NCBI GenBank assembly: GCA_000597885.1
Contig: CP004371.1
Location: 4,927,001-4,991,000 of the forward strand
DNA: 64,000 bases
Origin: Flammeovirgaceae bacterium 311
GTDB lineage: Bacteria > Bacteroidota > Bacteroidia > Cytophagales > Cyclobacteriaceae
Reading direction: 5' to 3'
Shown: positions 15,358 to 25,513 of the stretch, one piece after another
Layout: each line of letters starts with the position of its first letter
How positions within the stretch are numbered: position 1 is the stretch's first letter
Position numbers and translations under genes: made by a program
Notes under the pieces: generated by a model
What the model saw: only the letters and a program-made list of their open reading frames with translations
Told to the model about the DNA's origin: nothing
The model's database searches: none

Positions 15358-17343
15358 TTATTTTTCTGTAGCGGTACTCCAGTTATCTGTACGAAAGGGA
15401 ACAGCCGGTAAGCCTTCCTTATTGATCAGGTTACCATCTGGATTATCGGCCCAGGCATAGCGTACCGCAACAGGTTCTTTAACTTTATCAGAGCTAACGA
15501 TTACTTTATCTCCATCAATTACTGCATTTGCCCAGTAAAACTGTTGGTCGCTTCCGGCAATGGCAAAGCCTTTTAGCGGGCCACCGCCTCTTATAGCCAA
15601 TCCCGATCCTGTTTCTGAAAACTGAATCTTTACCTGATCTCCTTCTGATTTAAAATCCTTGTACAATGGACCGTATGACTGCACAGGCTTCTTGTATACC
15701 ATGTTCTTAGCCAGGAGGGCTAGTCTTCTGCCAACCTCCTGCTTGTTTTTTGGGTGGATGTCGTTAGCTTCACCAATGTCAATAATACTGGCCATGCCAG
15801 TATTTGGCTGCGCCAGCGCCATGGTCTGGGCTTCACGCAGGGCAGCCCAATCGCTTTCGGAGGGGTAAGGTTTAGATTCCAGATAGTTGGCAAGCTGCAC
15901 ATATAAAAATGGCAGGTACCCCTGCTTCCACCTGATGCGCCAGTCGCTGATTAACATAGGAAACAAGGTGCGGTAGTCGTGGGCAGCAGATACGTTGTCT
16001 TCCCCCTGGTACCAGATAAATCCCTTTATTCCATAGGATGCAATTGGGTTGATCATGGCATTGTAAAGATAGGTTGGGTACCTGTGGTAATTATTTATAA
16101 CAGGAATTGCCGGTTCAAGGTCTTTCATGTACTTCCAGGAGCCTGCCAGGCTTATTCTGGAGGTGCCATCGGTAACATACATTTCCCCGGCAGGAGGATT
16201 AAAACCTCCGCCTCCCCACAGAAATGCCATACGAACGGCTATCACATTTTTCCCCTTATTTACTAATCTGGCCGGAACGCTGTATTGGTGGGTTGGGCTG
16301 GCATTCCAAACAGTTTTGGCGATCTCTTTGCCGTTAATGTATAAGGTATAATTCATCTCGGGATGACCCAGGTGGATGCTTAAGTCTTTGCCGCTCATAG
16401 TTGCGGGAACGTTAATCGTTTTACGCATCCAGACCATACCTTCGTAAGCAGGCATATTCATGTCTTTGAGGGTAACGGGCATTGTAGCTTCCGGCCATTT
16501 GGCATCGTTATAGCTTGTACTGGAGATGGTTTTATGGGTGTTGTTTTGAGGGTTGTACACAATCTCCCAGAAGCGTACTAAGTCCATGCTGTCCTTAACG
16601 AAATGATCTGCCGTAACAGAATCATTTTGAAGAATCCTGTCGCGCGTGATTGGAGATGATAGCAACTGCTCGCGACTGGTCCATGCTTCAACAGGTGTGC
16701 CGCCCCAGGTAGCCTGCAAAATGCCTATGGGTACGTTCAATTCTGCGTGCAAATCCCTGGCAAAGAAATAGGCCACCGCCGAAGCTGTTTTTACAGTAAC
16801 CGAATCAAGGGCTTTCCAGGAGCCACCAGCAACATCGATCTGCGGATCGGTTTCCTTATCATGAGGCACATTGAAAAAACGGATGTAAGGGTAATCTGCA
16901 TTTTTTATCTCTCTTGCTGCATGCATGGATTGCTGTACCTGCCACTCCATATTAGACTGACCTGATGCCAGCCATACATCACCAATAAGTACGTCTTTGA
17001 AGACGACAGCCTGCCGGGATTGATTTCCTTCATAAACCTTCATGAGGTGCGGACCTCCTGCCTGCAGATTTGGCATATGCAGCAACCATTTACCATCTTG
17101 TCCGGCAACTGTTTTGATGCTGTATCCTCCCAGTTCAACGGTAACCTGCGCCGCCGGAGTAGCAGTTCCCCATACGGGAATGTCCAAGCCTCTTTGCAGC
17201 ACCATGTTATCGCTAAATACTTTTGGTAGTTGTACCTGCCCATAAACCAGCGAATGGGCAGCAATTAACATGAGCGTAATCACTGCTATTACTGGTGATT
17301 GTGGCAGGCATAGCCCCCTGATATTGGTTTTTACGTTATTCAT
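15358..17343 (-). CDS. Sialate O-acetylesterase (SASA family)
   Basis: The start is placed at the ATG at 17343 (MNNVKTNIRGLCLPQSPVIAVITLML...VYGQ), giving 661 residues with a clear signal peptide; the frame opens further upstream but without signal-like sequence first. After the signal, an N-terminal beta domain (VFSDNMVLQRG) leads to the hydrolase motif WLASGQSNMEWQV with nucleophile Ser130, a central jelly-roll-like insert, and FIWYQGEDNV. Such enzymes remove O-acetyl groups from sialic acids or other sugars on glycans, in the periplasm or outside. No other glycan genes adjoin; a monocistronic role is likely. Confidence 0.88.
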   Translation of the reverse strand: MNNVKTNIRGLCLPQSPVIAVITLMLIAAHSLVYGQVQLPKVFSDNMVLQRGLDIPVWGTATPAAQVTVELGGYSIKTVAGQDGKWLLHMPNLQAGGPHLMKVYEGNQSRQAVVFKDVLIGDVWLASGQSNMEWQVQQSMHAAREIKNADYPYIRFFNVPHDKETDPQIDVAGGSWKALDSVTVKTASAVAYFFARDLHAELNVPIGILQATWGGTPVEAWTSREQLLSSPITRDRILQNDSVTADHFVKDSMDLVRFWEIVYNPQNNTHKTISSTSYNDAKWPEATMPVTLKDMNMPAYEGMVWMRKTINVPATMSGKDLSIHLGHPEMNYTLYINGKEIAKTVWNASPTHQYSVPARLVNKGKNVIAVRMAFLWGGGGFNPPAGEMYVTDGTSRISLAGSWKYMKDLEPAIPVINNYHRYPTYLYNAMINPIASYGIKGFIWYQGEDNVSAAHDYRTLFPMLISDWRIRWKQGYLPFLYVQLANYLESKPYPSESDWAALREAQTMALAQPNTGMASIIDIGEANDIHPKNKQEVGRRLALLAKNMVYKKPVQSYGPLYKDFKSEGDQVKIQFSETGSGLAIRGGGPLKGFAIAGSDQQFYWANAVIDGDKVIVSSDKVKEPVAVRYAWADNPDGNLINKEGLPAVPFRTDNWSTATEK

Positions 17344-17516
17344 TTCACTGATAAACAAAACAGAAAAATCCTGGAAGTGCTGAAGTATCCACAAGTTATA
17401 AACTTTTATTACAGACAAATGCTGCCTTTCTGTAGGCAGAAGCGCAAACAAATATAGGATGCATCAGGTCTATTCATTACTGGAAAATATATTTAGCACG
17501 ATAACCATAAGATAAA

Positions 17517-18002
17517 ATGAATACAAGCCTGTCGCCGGTACAAAAAATAAGAAAAAGGTCCAGTAGTGCTGCTGAAAACAGGCGTAGCATTGGCCTGTTA
17601 AGCGCTGTTGGTCTGCTTGATTTTGTACCTATTTCTCTTTACCAGCTGGGTGTAATCCGCCACCTGCCCGATTTGCCAGGCAAGATCTTTGATTCGGACT
17701 ATGTCAATGCCTCTAAAGAAGCCAGGATTGCAGGACTGCCAGATGGGCCGGTAAGCCTGCTGATGTATGCGGCGAACATGGTGCTGGTGGGCGGGGCGCT
17801 TAAAGAGAAGAAAAAACGAAATGTATTTGATTATCTCATTGCCGGAAACGCCCTGGGACAGGCAGCTGGTGGTGCTTATTATCTTTATATAATGGCGGCC
17901 AAAGAAAAGAAGATTTGCCCTTATTGTGTGGCAGGTGCGCTGATCAACTTTGCTACCCTGGTGCCGGTTTACAGACTGTTTAGCCGCAAGAACAAGGATT
18001 GA
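17517..18002 (+). CDS. Vitamin K epoxide reductase (VKOR) family protein
   Basis: 161 residues with four hydrophobic segments. The redox motif is KKICPYCVAG (Cys134, Cys137) in the last membrane helix, the VKOR hallmark. The loop segment FDSDYVNASKEA-GLPDGPVSLLMYA corresponds to the place where classical VKORs have a second Cys pair, but here no other cysteine exists in the protein. It might thus depend on an external thiol partner. VKOR homologues oxidise DsbA-like proteins and reduce quinone. Transcribed divergently from the sialate esterase and ended by the terminator at 18137. Confidence 0.8.
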   Translation: MNTSLSPVQKIRKRSSSAAENRRSIGLLSAVGLLDFVPISLYQLGVIRHLPDLPGKIFDSDYVNASKEARIAGLPDGPVSLLMYAANMVLVGGALKEKKKRNVFDYLIAGNALGQAAGGAYYLYIMAAKEKKICPYCVAGALINFATLVPVYRLFSRKNKD

Positions 18003-18136
18003 GATTCACCATGATGATTCCTGAGCAATAGAATCAAATATGATTTGTAATTCTACAAGAACATGAGCTTCGCTTCTATCAGTTTTTAGAGCCAGGAAAA
18101 GACAGGGATTACCTTATGGCACAATTATGGGATACC

Positions 18137-18180
18137 AAAAAGCGGGCAAATTTAGAATTTTCTAAATTTGCCCGCTTTTT
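18137..18180. terminator. Hairpin terminator between VKOR-like and DUF4235 genes
   Basis: 21-base perfect arms (AAAAAGCGGGCAAATTTAGA and complement) with a 2-base centre, with A and T tails on both sides, serving the convergent genes from both sides. Confidence 0.92.
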
Positions 18181-18235
18181 TACTGCTATAGCTTAAAGCC
18201 TTTCCCTTCACGAAAAAGTAAATCAGGAAAGTGGA

Positions 18236-18520
18236 TTATTCACCAGCTGGTTTTGGTCCTTTGTATTTATTCCAGGATTTATCTAATACTATTTTTATGA
18301 GCACCTTCGAAAGGCCTACACCAAGTCCTACGGCTGCTCCCCAAAGGAAAGCTTCCTTCCATATTACACCCGGGTCGTTTGGGTTTTCAGGGGGTGAGTC
18401 TTTATAAATAGTCTCCCAGCCTTTTTTTAATAATGTTCGGGTACCAACTGCCACCCCAATGGTGGTTAATTTATCAAGAGCCTTATATTGTGTTTTTCTG
18501 GATATGTTTAATATGCTCAT
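18236..18520 (-). CDS. DUF4235 domain protein
   Basis: 94 residues. The sequence KALDKLTTIGVAVGTRTLLKKGWE, then PPENPNDPGVIWKEAFLWGAAVGLGVGLSKVL matches the DUF4235 pattern: a short N-terminal helix, a PP.NP.DP loop, and a Gly/Ala-rich membrane helix. Function unknown; members are small inner-membrane proteins common in stress-related settings. It is followed on its strand by the terminator at 18137 and stands alone. Confidence 0.75.
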   Translation of the reverse strand: MSILNISRKTQYKALDKLTTIGVAVGTRTLLKKGWETIYKDSPPENPNDPGVIWKEAFLWGAAVGLGVGLSKVLIKIVLDKSWNKYKGPKPAGE

Positions 18521-18586
18521 TATGAAATCTTATCAATTAAAAAATATTGCTTCCTGCTTAAGAATACGGATGGGTTTCGCAAGAGT

Positions 18587-18802
18587 TTAGCACAAGTAGC
18601 GGTCATTTAAATAATTATGTCTTAAAAAATCATCATACTCCTCATCTGGAAAATCTTCTTTTTTCAAGATAGTTACACAGTTGCTGTAGTAAAAATATAA
18701 AACAGTAACCCTGATGTGTTCTTTCAGGAAATAAGAGTTTATTTCTGAATATTCGGTCACCACCCCTGGCGGCCAGTTACACCCGATGTATACCTGCAGA
18801 AT
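18587..18802 (-). pseudogene. Protein-like reading without start codon
   Basis: The minus strand gives 71 sense codons, LQVYIGCNWPPGVV, then TEYSEINSYFLKEHIRVTVLY and ILKKEDFPDEEYDDFLRHNYL ending at TAA 18587. The composition is coherent and protein-like, but no ATG, GTG-initiated or TTG-initiated form covers its beginning and a stop lies just before. It may be the 3' remainder of a lost gene. No family recognised. Confidence 0.35.
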
Positions 18803-19587
18803 TTATTACTCTAAGCCTTCCCTGGAAATTATCTGCAGCTTTGTAATGGCAGCTTCATCAGCCATAATCCTGTGTTTTATTTTCTCTCTTGAAAAGAGTT
18901 TTGTCACAATTCTTGCCTCGTACAATGTCGTGTTCTATATCGGGTATTTAAGGAGCGATAGGGTCTGGCGGAGTTGGGAATAGTGCCAGCCAACAGAGTA
19001 TTGTTGTGGCAGCTATCTTTGAAAAATGCCAAATTGATTACACTATTGCCTAAGGGGTATTGGCTGCCCGCGAACAACCAAAAGACAAAAAAAGTCTGAT
19101 TCTTTTACAGAGGCATGCCTGTGTGCGTACAACAGCAGCCAGTGGAAAAATCGGAATTGCTTCTACTTATCCGCTTTAAATACCTTCAGTGTGGTTATTG
19201 TGATGTAACCTTCTCCTTAATTCAATAGTATAAAGCTCTTGAAATACGATGCTGATCAATGCCTGTACGCCATACTATGGTTTAACTATTTTCAGCAAGG
19301 GTGTTTTATATTTAAGAAAAAGTGCTACTTTTAACGTCTATATGAGCGTTGCAATAAAAAGCATACCTACTCCGCCCTGAATTAAGCTTCTCTTGAATGG
19401 CTGCTGCTGATTTCTTCTATCAGTAGTACAATCTCTATACCCTATATTTTATTGTACCAACTAGCTTTAGGTCCGTCAGGTCCGTTAACAGCTGGTGATT
19501 GATACAGATCTCTAATCTGGAGAATTCTCCGGAGTATTGTTCTATATCTGTTTTATGGGCCTACTCTGCCTACATCATAAATTATAT
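18803..19587. other. Stretch without a recognisable gene
   Basis: About 785 bases. A plus-strand frame at 18786-18983 encodes a short hydrophobic peptide I do not trust. I see a short direct repeat (GGTCCGTCAGGTCCGT near 19471) and no RNA gene. It may be decayed coding DNA. Confidence 0.5.
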
Positions 19588-19773
19588 ATGAAGCCAAAGC
19601 AATTGCTCTACAGTGTGCAGAATTTCTTTATGGATTTGCTGGATTTGAAGAAAGCACCAGACCATGATACGATTGAAGTAGAGAACGACCCGGAAGAGAA
19701 TGATCACTTCCAGTCTATTTTTATCATTGTCTTACTTTATGCCCTGCTGTTGATATCCGGATTCTTTAGCTAA
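19588..19773 (+). CDS. Small membrane protein, unknown
   Basis: 61 residues from the ATG at 19588 (MKPKQLLYSVQNFFMDLLDLKK). A charged middle (HDTIEVENDPEENDHFQ) precedes a C-terminal membrane helix SIFIIVLLYALLLISGFFS that ends the protein, so it would be tail-anchored. An in-frame ATG 17 codons upstream exists but adds unlikely sequence. No family recognised. It lies about 100 bases before the glycosyltransferase gene and could be co-transcribed. Confidence 0.5.
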   Translation: MKPKQLLYSVQNFFMDLLDLKKAPDHDTIEVENDPEENDHFQSIFIIVLLYALLLISGFFS

Positions 19774-19869
19774 ATACAGGGTGGTTTTGGCTAAACACAA
19801 ACAGAATCATTTCAGAAGGAGAACTGCAGCCAGCCAGCACCAGGCTTATATTTTTTCATTTTTTCAGCC

Positions 19870-21555
19870 ATGTTAACTTATTTAAAAGCTGTTTTACCTG
19901 CTCCGGCAACCTACATTGATTCCTCCTATGCTGCTGGCAAAACCAGTGTAGTGGCTTACAGACTGATGTGGCTGCTCCTTGGAATCGGTATTTTTTTAAG
20001 GCTATTCCATTTTGTTGATAACAGGTCGCTCTGGAATGATGAGGTGTACCTAGCCACCAGCCTGATCCGGATGGATTTTTGGGAGCTGGCCACTTCCCCG
20101 CTGTATTTTCAGCAGAAGGCGCCCCTTGGATTTCTGTGGCTGGTAAGACTTTCGGTAGTAATATTCGGCAAAGCTGAAATGGCACTAAGACTAGTACCCC
20201 TGCTGAGTGGTGTCCTCTCCTTATTTCTCTTTTTGCCGGTAACACGCTACTTTCTGAAACCACTAGGAGCAGTGCTGGCCATGGGTATCCTGGCACTGGC
20301 ACCGGTGCTGATCTATCATACCGTAGAGATTAAGCAGTACAGTACCGAGTTGCTGGCTACTATGTTATCACTCTACCTGTATACCCGCTACGGCAACAGC
20401 TTTGATCTAAAATCGCTCTTCTTGTGGGGGGTGTGGGGGGCTGTAATCTTTTGGTTTTCCTTTTCGGCTGTTTTTGTTCTGGGTGGTATTGCAGCCGGTC
20501 TGGGGCTTTACTACCTGCTACAAAAAGACTGGCACAGGCTGTTTTACTCCCTGATCCCATTCTCTCTCTGGCTTTTAAGTTTCGGGCTGGTTTTTTACCT
20601 GTTCATCTACAATCAGCCAGAGGGCGACTGGCTGGTGGAGTGGTTCAGAGGCCGGGGAGGCTTTCTGCCGCACAATGCTTCAGTGGCAGAAGTCGGTAGC
20701 TGGCTGTTCAATGCATTGTATGCATTTCTGGAGTATCCCCTAAGTGTATTGTGGAGCGCGTATCAGATTCAGTCCCTCCAAAACCCGGTGCTGAGATTTA
20801 TTCTTAAGATGGCGCCCCTGTTCTTTATATGCTGGGGGGTAGGTTATGCTGTTTATGCCCGGAATGATAAAAAGAATTTTCTGGTATTGCTGCTGCCCTT
20901 TGTGCTTACGCTGCTGGCTGCTATGCTGGAAATGTATCCTTTTTTCGAAAGACTACTTGTTTTTCTGGCCCCGATCCCCATTATACTGATAGCAAAGGGT
21001 TGTCAGAGGCTCACCCGTTCCCTGCCTGCTGCGGTTGGCCGCCTGCGCTATATACTACCCCTGCTCTTGCTCCTGTGGCCCCTTTATCGCTCAACTGTGC
21101 AGATGATCAATACGGATGCTTTCGCAGATGGTAAGAAATCGTACTACCGGGAGGGCTTTCTGTATGTGAAAGAAAATATGCAGGAGGGAGACCTGCTGTA
21201 CGTGTACTGGAATCTGGCGCATGTGTACAGCTACTACAAAGAGGCATACCAGCTGGAGCTGGAAGCAGAGCTATTGCCTGATGTGCGAAGTGTATCAGGC
21301 AATGCTACCGAATATCTCAATCGCCTCAGACCCTATTATGCAGAAGCAGCCGGTAACAGCAGGGTTTGGTTTGTAACCGATCCTTACATGGACATGCAGA
21401 TTGGCGACCATAGAGATGATTACCCCTGGTACATAGGGGTAGAAGATGTAAAAAGCGGCAGGCTCCTGCAGCAGGATTTCGCTGCCATGGGGGAGGAGGT
21501 AGATGCTTTTCGCAGAATAGATATCATCGTCTCCCTCTTTGATCTTTCTGATTAG
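19870..21555 (+). CDS. GT39/ArnT-like membrane glycosyltransferase
   Basis: 561 residues with about ten membrane helices in the first 410. The family's acidic motif is clear in RSLWNDEVYLATSLI (residues 57-71), where the Asp-Glu after a Trp lies in the first periplasmic loop of PMT/ArnT-type enzymes. A segment YHTVEIKQYSTELL follows. The C-terminal ~150 residues form a soluble domain. These enzymes move a sugar from polyprenyl phosphate to protein or lipid on the periplasmic side. Acceptor unknown; no other surface-polymer genes adjoin. Confidence 0.82.
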   Translation: MLTYLKAVLPAPATYIDSSYAAGKTSVVAYRLMWLLLGIGIFLRLFHFVDNRSLWNDEVYLATSLIRMDFWELATSPLYFQQKAPLGFLWLVRLSVVIFGKAEMALRLVPLLSGVLSLFLFLPVTRYFLKPLGAVLAMGILALAPVLIYHTVEIKQYSTELLATMLSLYLYTRYGNSFDLKSLFLWGVWGAVIFWFSFSAVFVLGGIAAGLGLYYLLQKDWHRLFYSLIPFSLWLLSFGLVFYLFIYNQPEGDWLVEWFRGRGGFLPHNASVAEVGSWLFNALYAFLEYPLSVLWSAYQIQSLQNPVLRFILKMAPLFFICWGVGYAVYARNDKKNFLVLLLPFVLTLLAAMLEMYPFFERLLVFLAPIPIILIAKGCQRLTRSLPAAVGRLRYILPLLLLLWPLYRSTVQMINTDAFADGKKSYYREGFLYVKENMQEGDLLYVYWNLAHVYSYYKEAYQLELEAELLPDVRSVSGNATEYLNRLRPYYAEAAGNSRVWFVTDPYMDMQIGDHRDDYPWYIGVEDVKSGRLLQQDFAAMGEEVDAFRRIDIIVSLFDLSD

Positions 21556-21751
21556 CGCTGTTACCAGGCCTGTATCCAGTTAGCCTTTTTACTACGGTGC
21601 TTTCTGATCTGTACAATCAATAGTCGGTACTTTCAAACGTGGTTTTTTACTAAGAGCCTGTTTAATTCAGGTAGATAATAATTTATAACCCGCTTCCGGC
21701 ACCCGAACCTAAACTACAAACTAACTATTCCTACATCTATTCTAATTTTCT

Positions 21752-23341
21752 ATGAATCATACGAATGCCAAAGCGCCTCATCGGGTTAAGTCAGGTCTTT
21801 TCTCTCATGTAAAAACTGATTTGCCTGCCGGCCTTGTTGTTTTTCTCATTGCACTCCCCTTATGCCTGGGTATATCACTAGCCTCTGGCGCACCCTTGTT
21901 CTCCGGTATTATTGCTGGTGTTGTGGGTGGTATAGTGGTAGGATTGGTAAGCGGTTCCCAGATTAATGTGAGCGGTCCTGCTGCCAGTGTTGCCCTGATC
22001 GTATTCACAGCTATTCAGTCTTTCGGCTCTTTTCAGATAGTCCTTAGCGCTACAATCATTGCCGGTATCATTCAGATATTATTAGGATTTTTAAGAGCGG
22101 GTACGGTTGCCTACTTTTTTCCATCTTCCATGATCAAGGGAATTCTGGCCTCCATCGGTCTGATCCTGATCATCAACCAGCTGCCACACGCATTTGGGTA
22201 CAAAGGCCTGGCCGGCTTTAGCGACGCCGAGAGCGGAACGTTTTTTTCAGGCCTGTTCTCAATATTTGACTCGATCAACCTGGGGGCTACTATTATTACG
22301 CTTACTTCACTGGCAATTATGATTTTCTGGGACCGGCCTGCCATGAAAGTAAAATATTTATTGGTAAGGCGTGTGCCGGGAGCCCTGGTAGCAGTATTGG
22401 TAAGCATTGGGCTGTACCTGCTCTTCAATACTTATTTTCCTGCCCTTGCGCTGGAAGAGAGCCACCTGGTACAGCTGCCGGTATCAGGGGGTATCATGGA
22501 GTTTTTCTCCTTTTTTTCCTTTCCTGATTTTTCGCAACTAGCCAATCCGGAGCTTTACACTGTAGCGTTAAGTATTGCTTTTATCGCCAGTCTTGAATCT
22601 TTGCTTAGTACGGAAGCCGGCGATAAGCTGGATCCTTACAAAAGAAAGACATCAACCAACCGCGAGCTTAAAGCACAGGGAGTTGGCAATATAGTGGCAG
22701 GCTTTATTGGCGGCTTACCTGTTACAGCAGTGATTGTGCGCACCTCGGCCAATGTATCTTCCGGAGGCCGAACCCCTCTTGCCACCATTACCCACGGTAC
22801 ACTCATGCTGATTTGTGTGATGGCCATACCCGGAATTTTAAACCTGATCCCGCTGGCCTCCTTATCTGCCGTGCTATTCGTGGTCGGATACAAACTCACC
22901 TCTTTTCCGCTGTATACACAAATGTACCGGGCAGGCATGCGGCAATTCCTTCCTTTTATCATTACGGTAATAGCAGTGATGTTCACAGACCTGATAACTG
23001 GTATCATAATCGGAGGCGCCGTGGCAGTATTTTCTATTTTACGCGATAACTACAAAACACCATATTTCTTCGATAGGGAGGAACATCAGAAAGGAGAAAA
23101 GATCAGGCTAACCTTATCAGAAGAAGTTACTTTTCTGAACAAGGCCAGCATGATGCTTACGCTGGATCACCTGCCTGAAAATTCAGAAGTAGTGGTAGAT
23201 GCAAGCCGTTCCATCCACATTGATGATGATGTGCTGGAGATCATTGAGGAGTTCAGGCAAACAGCCGATTATAAGAACATCAGGTTTGAAACAATAGGGC
23301 TGGGAAAACATACAAGAGCTGCCCAGCATGTCAGACCTTAA
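21752..23341 (+). CDS. SulP-family inorganic anion transporter
   Basis: 529 residues. It begins with a conserved HVKTDLPAGLVVFLIALPLCLGISLASGAP segment (split here: family signature at residues 19-48), continues through about 11 membrane helices including INVSGPAASVA, and ends with a shortened STAS-like domain (SEVVVDASRSIHIDDDVLEII). SulP proteins carry sulfate, bicarbonate or other anions. The Bacteroidota group to which this looks closest is often linked with carbonic anhydrase and bicarbonate uptake, but no such gene is beside it; substrate open. Confidence 0.9.
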   Translation: MNHTNAKAPHRVKSGLFSHVKTDLPAGLVVFLIALPLCLGISLASGAPLFSGIIAGVVGGIVVGLVSGSQINVSGPAASVALIVFTAIQSFGSFQIVLSATIIAGIIQILLGFLRAGTVAYFFPSSMIKGILASIGLILIINQLPHAFGYKGLAGFSDAESGTFFSGLFSIFDSINLGATIITLTSLAIMIFWDRPAMKVKYLLVRRVPGALVAVLVSIGLYLLFNTYFPALALEESHLVQLPVSGGIMEFFSFFSFPDFSQLANPELYTVALSIAFIASLESLLSTEAGDKLDPYKRKTSTNRELKAQGVGNIVAGFIGGLPVTAVIVRTSANVSSGGRTPLATITHGTLMLICVMAIPGILNLIPLASLSAVLFVVGYKLTSFPLYTQMYRAGMRQFLPFIITVIAVMFTDLITGIIIGGAVAVFSILRDNYKTPYFFDREEHQKGEKIRLTLSEEVTFLNKASMMLTLDHLPENSEVVVDASRSIHIDDDVLEIIEEFRQTADYKNIRFETIGLGKHTRAAQHVRP

Positions 23342-23723
23342 GCAACAGGCCGTGTATCTGCAATCAGCGTAAGAATTTCTGCCTTAAGGAATTGACAGCA
23401 ATCTGTGGAAGCCGGTAGCTGATTATTTTAGGGGCAAAGCGCTTTTGCCTGCCTGGCCTGGCCTAGTGCCGGAATTTGTTCAGCAGTAAAGAACAGCACA
23501 AAAAGGCTACCCCTACAGTGCCTAATGCAGACCTGCTCCATATTCTTTACCTTACCATCCTCTGAAAGCTTAATCTCTTGCGCCGGTAAAGTACCGAAAC
23601 CTTTCCGCGAGCGCTGTAACAATCCGGCAGCCTGCTGGGCTGGCGGGCTTTCAGCTACTCATGTTTCAACAACATTACTGCAGCACCTGCCTTTGACTGC
23701 AGCTGTGTACAACAACATTTGCA
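23342..23723. other. Intergenic stretch, nothing recognised
   Basis: 382 bases between the SulP transporter and the M23-like gene. Short frames exist on both strands but none is convincing; no clear terminator or RNA is seen. Confidence 0.5.
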
Positions 23724-25094
23724 ATGCTTAAACTTAAGATGCTCTCTGCTTTACTGCTGATGTGTATAGGGGTGGATGGGTTTGCTGCGGATAGTATAAG
23801 ATTTGGTAATACCGCCTATATCAGCCTTTCGGTTGGCGAACGTACGAACTATCTGGGCAAAACCATTGAGGTGCTTGCACTGGATAACTCCCGGAGTCTG
23901 ATCAGGGTAGGGGATGAACAGGAATGGCTGGAGGTGGCAAAACGTTCGCTGCCACATACTATTGGTGGATTGCGCATTTTTGTGTCTGATCAGATCAATA
24001 TTAAAAATCTGACCACAGACACTCCCAAGCATAACCTTTTAGACAAAGATGTTCTGCTCTGTATTTCAGATCCGGCCAAACCTCTTTTAGACCCCGCAGC
24101 GTTTGTTTTTCCAATCAGTAAGCGCGATGGATACAGTTGGAAAATGGAGGAAAACAGCCATATGTTCGCTTATCTGGGACTTGCCAGATGGATAGCTCCG
24201 GATTATTTCCGCTCGCACGAAGGGATTGATCTGAACATGCACGAAGCCAGGGGAAAAAAAATACATCCACTGGTTGCCATAGAAGCAGCCACTGTTGTAT
24301 TGGTGGCCGACTCTGCGGTTACCAAAAGCTATGATGGCTGTATTATTTTAAAAAGCGATACACAGGAAAATATTTATTATGTCTATAAACACACCAATCC
24401 TGAAACGCACCGGGTAAGGGTAGGCCAAAAGGTGAAAAAAGGAGAAACATTGTCTTACATATGGGGCGACAATGTATGGGGGCACTTACACTTTGCCATT
24501 GTGTACCGCACAGATACCCCCGGCTATGCAGACAGGTACACTAATTTGTTAAACTTTTTCCCACAGTTATACGAACTCCACTTTGGTACGTTAGCGCCCG
24601 TTCAAAATGTTAGAACAGAAGGCTATTTTACTTTTGGCCACCGCAAAGAGGTTTGTAAGAACTTCAAAAGGATAGATGCTTATCATGAAGTGATCGGCTA
24701 TGGCTGGAAACTCGGAGAATGGAATCTTGCCCGGAAGGTGGAAGATGCTGAATCTGAACTGGGCGGAAATGCCCGTCTTAAAAAGGTATTACATGCGGGA
24801 ACAAAGGCAGAAAGTGAAAATCAGGAATCATTCTACGACTTTGAAGTAGCTGTTGAAAACGGCTATTATATAGTCAGTGCAACTGTTGGAGACCTGTTTT
24901 CACCCTCCAGTCAAAAAGTATTTTTTGAGGGCACCGAAGCCGGTTTATTTGAAATGAAGAAGGGCACTTTCCAAAAAACAAATGATTTTAGTGTACGGGT
25001 TACCGATAACAGGTTAACCATCCGGCTAGAGCTTCCGGATCATAGCAAATACGGCGGCATTAAAGATCTTACTTTTAAAAAAGTTGAGAAATAG
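23724..25094 (+). CDS. Secreted M23/LytM-like peptidase domain protein
   Basis: 456 residues with an N-terminal signal peptide (MLKLKMLSALLLMCIGVDGFAA; a second ATG five codons in would also serve). A LytM/M23-like fold is placed at about 150-270: the first zinc ligands are in RSHEGIDLNM (HxxxD, about 165) and the HxH in WGHLHFAIVYR (about 253-255), with a loop KVKKGETLSYIWGDN typical of the fold. M23 enzymes cut peptidoglycan cross-links. The flanking N- and C-terminal domains are unfamiliar; the C-terminal ~120 residues look like a beta sandwich. Stands alone. Confidence 0.75.
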   Translation: MLKLKMLSALLLMCIGVDGFAADSIRFGNTAYISLSVGERTNYLGKTIEVLALDNSRSLIRVGDEQEWLEVAKRSLPHTIGGLRIFVSDQINIKNLTTDTPKHNLLDKDVLLCISDPAKPLLDPAAFVFPISKRDGYSWKMEENSHMFAYLGLARWIAPDYFRSHEGIDLNMHEARGKKIHPLVAIEAATVVLVADSAVTKSYDGCIILKSDTQENIYYVYKHTNPETHRVRVGQKVKKGETLSYIWGDNVWGHLHFAIVYRTDTPGYADRYTNLLNFFPQLYELHFGTLAPVQNVRTEGYFTFGHRKEVCKNFKRIDAYHEVIGYGWKLGEWNLARKVEDAESELGGNARLKKVLHAGTKAESENQESFYDFEVAVENGYYIVSATVGDLFSPSSQKVFFEGTEAGLFEMKKGTFQKTNDFSVRVTDNRLTIRLELPDHSKYGGIKDLTFKKVEK

Positions 25095-25513
25095 CGCTGG
25101 TATTGTCTGCCTCACTGGCTGGATACTGGAACATGAATTATACTAAGTTAGCGGGCGGGGAAGATTTTAAGGAAGGGCCAAACGGAAACACCAAGCTCGT
25201 AGATCTGCTCCTAAGGCGGATGGTACTACTGCAAAGTCCTTCAAGAGGTGCTGCCAGGCACCTGTCAAGCAGTGTATCCAGTTCCATAAGAAAAGGTGAT
25301 AAAAATTCCTGTAGACCAGATGAAAGAAAACTGTAAAGTTCAAAAACGTCTGCCCCACTTCTAAAGTTATTATGGTGGTATAACATAAAAACCTCCTGTC
25401 TTTAGGTGAAAAAATGATTTCTTCATCCCTAAAACAGGAGGCTTTTTCTTTTCTATCCCACCATTCCTATAATCCGGGATGAATGGTGTATTACCAATGG
25501 ACTGATTTTCAGC
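25095..25513. other. Intergenic stretch with one terminator
   Basis: About 420 bases between the M23-like gene and the convergent 168-residue protein gene. Apart from the hairpin at 25392 nothing is recognised; minus-strand frames here look random. Confidence 0.5.
25392..25446. terminator. Hairpin terminator
   Basis: CCTCCTGTCTTTAGG pairs with CCTAAAACAGGAGG across a 21-base loop and is followed by a T-run; A-run on the other side. Placed between convergent genes. Confidence 0.85.

Noticed and set aside
18786-18983. Plus-strand 65-codon ORF with hydrophobic stretches
   Set aside because: No recognisable domain, overlaps a competing minus-strand reading, and nothing in its surroundings supports expression.
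23428-23622. Minus-strand 64-codon ORF between the SulP and M23-like genes
   Set aside because: No domain or signal, no partner, and composition not convincing.
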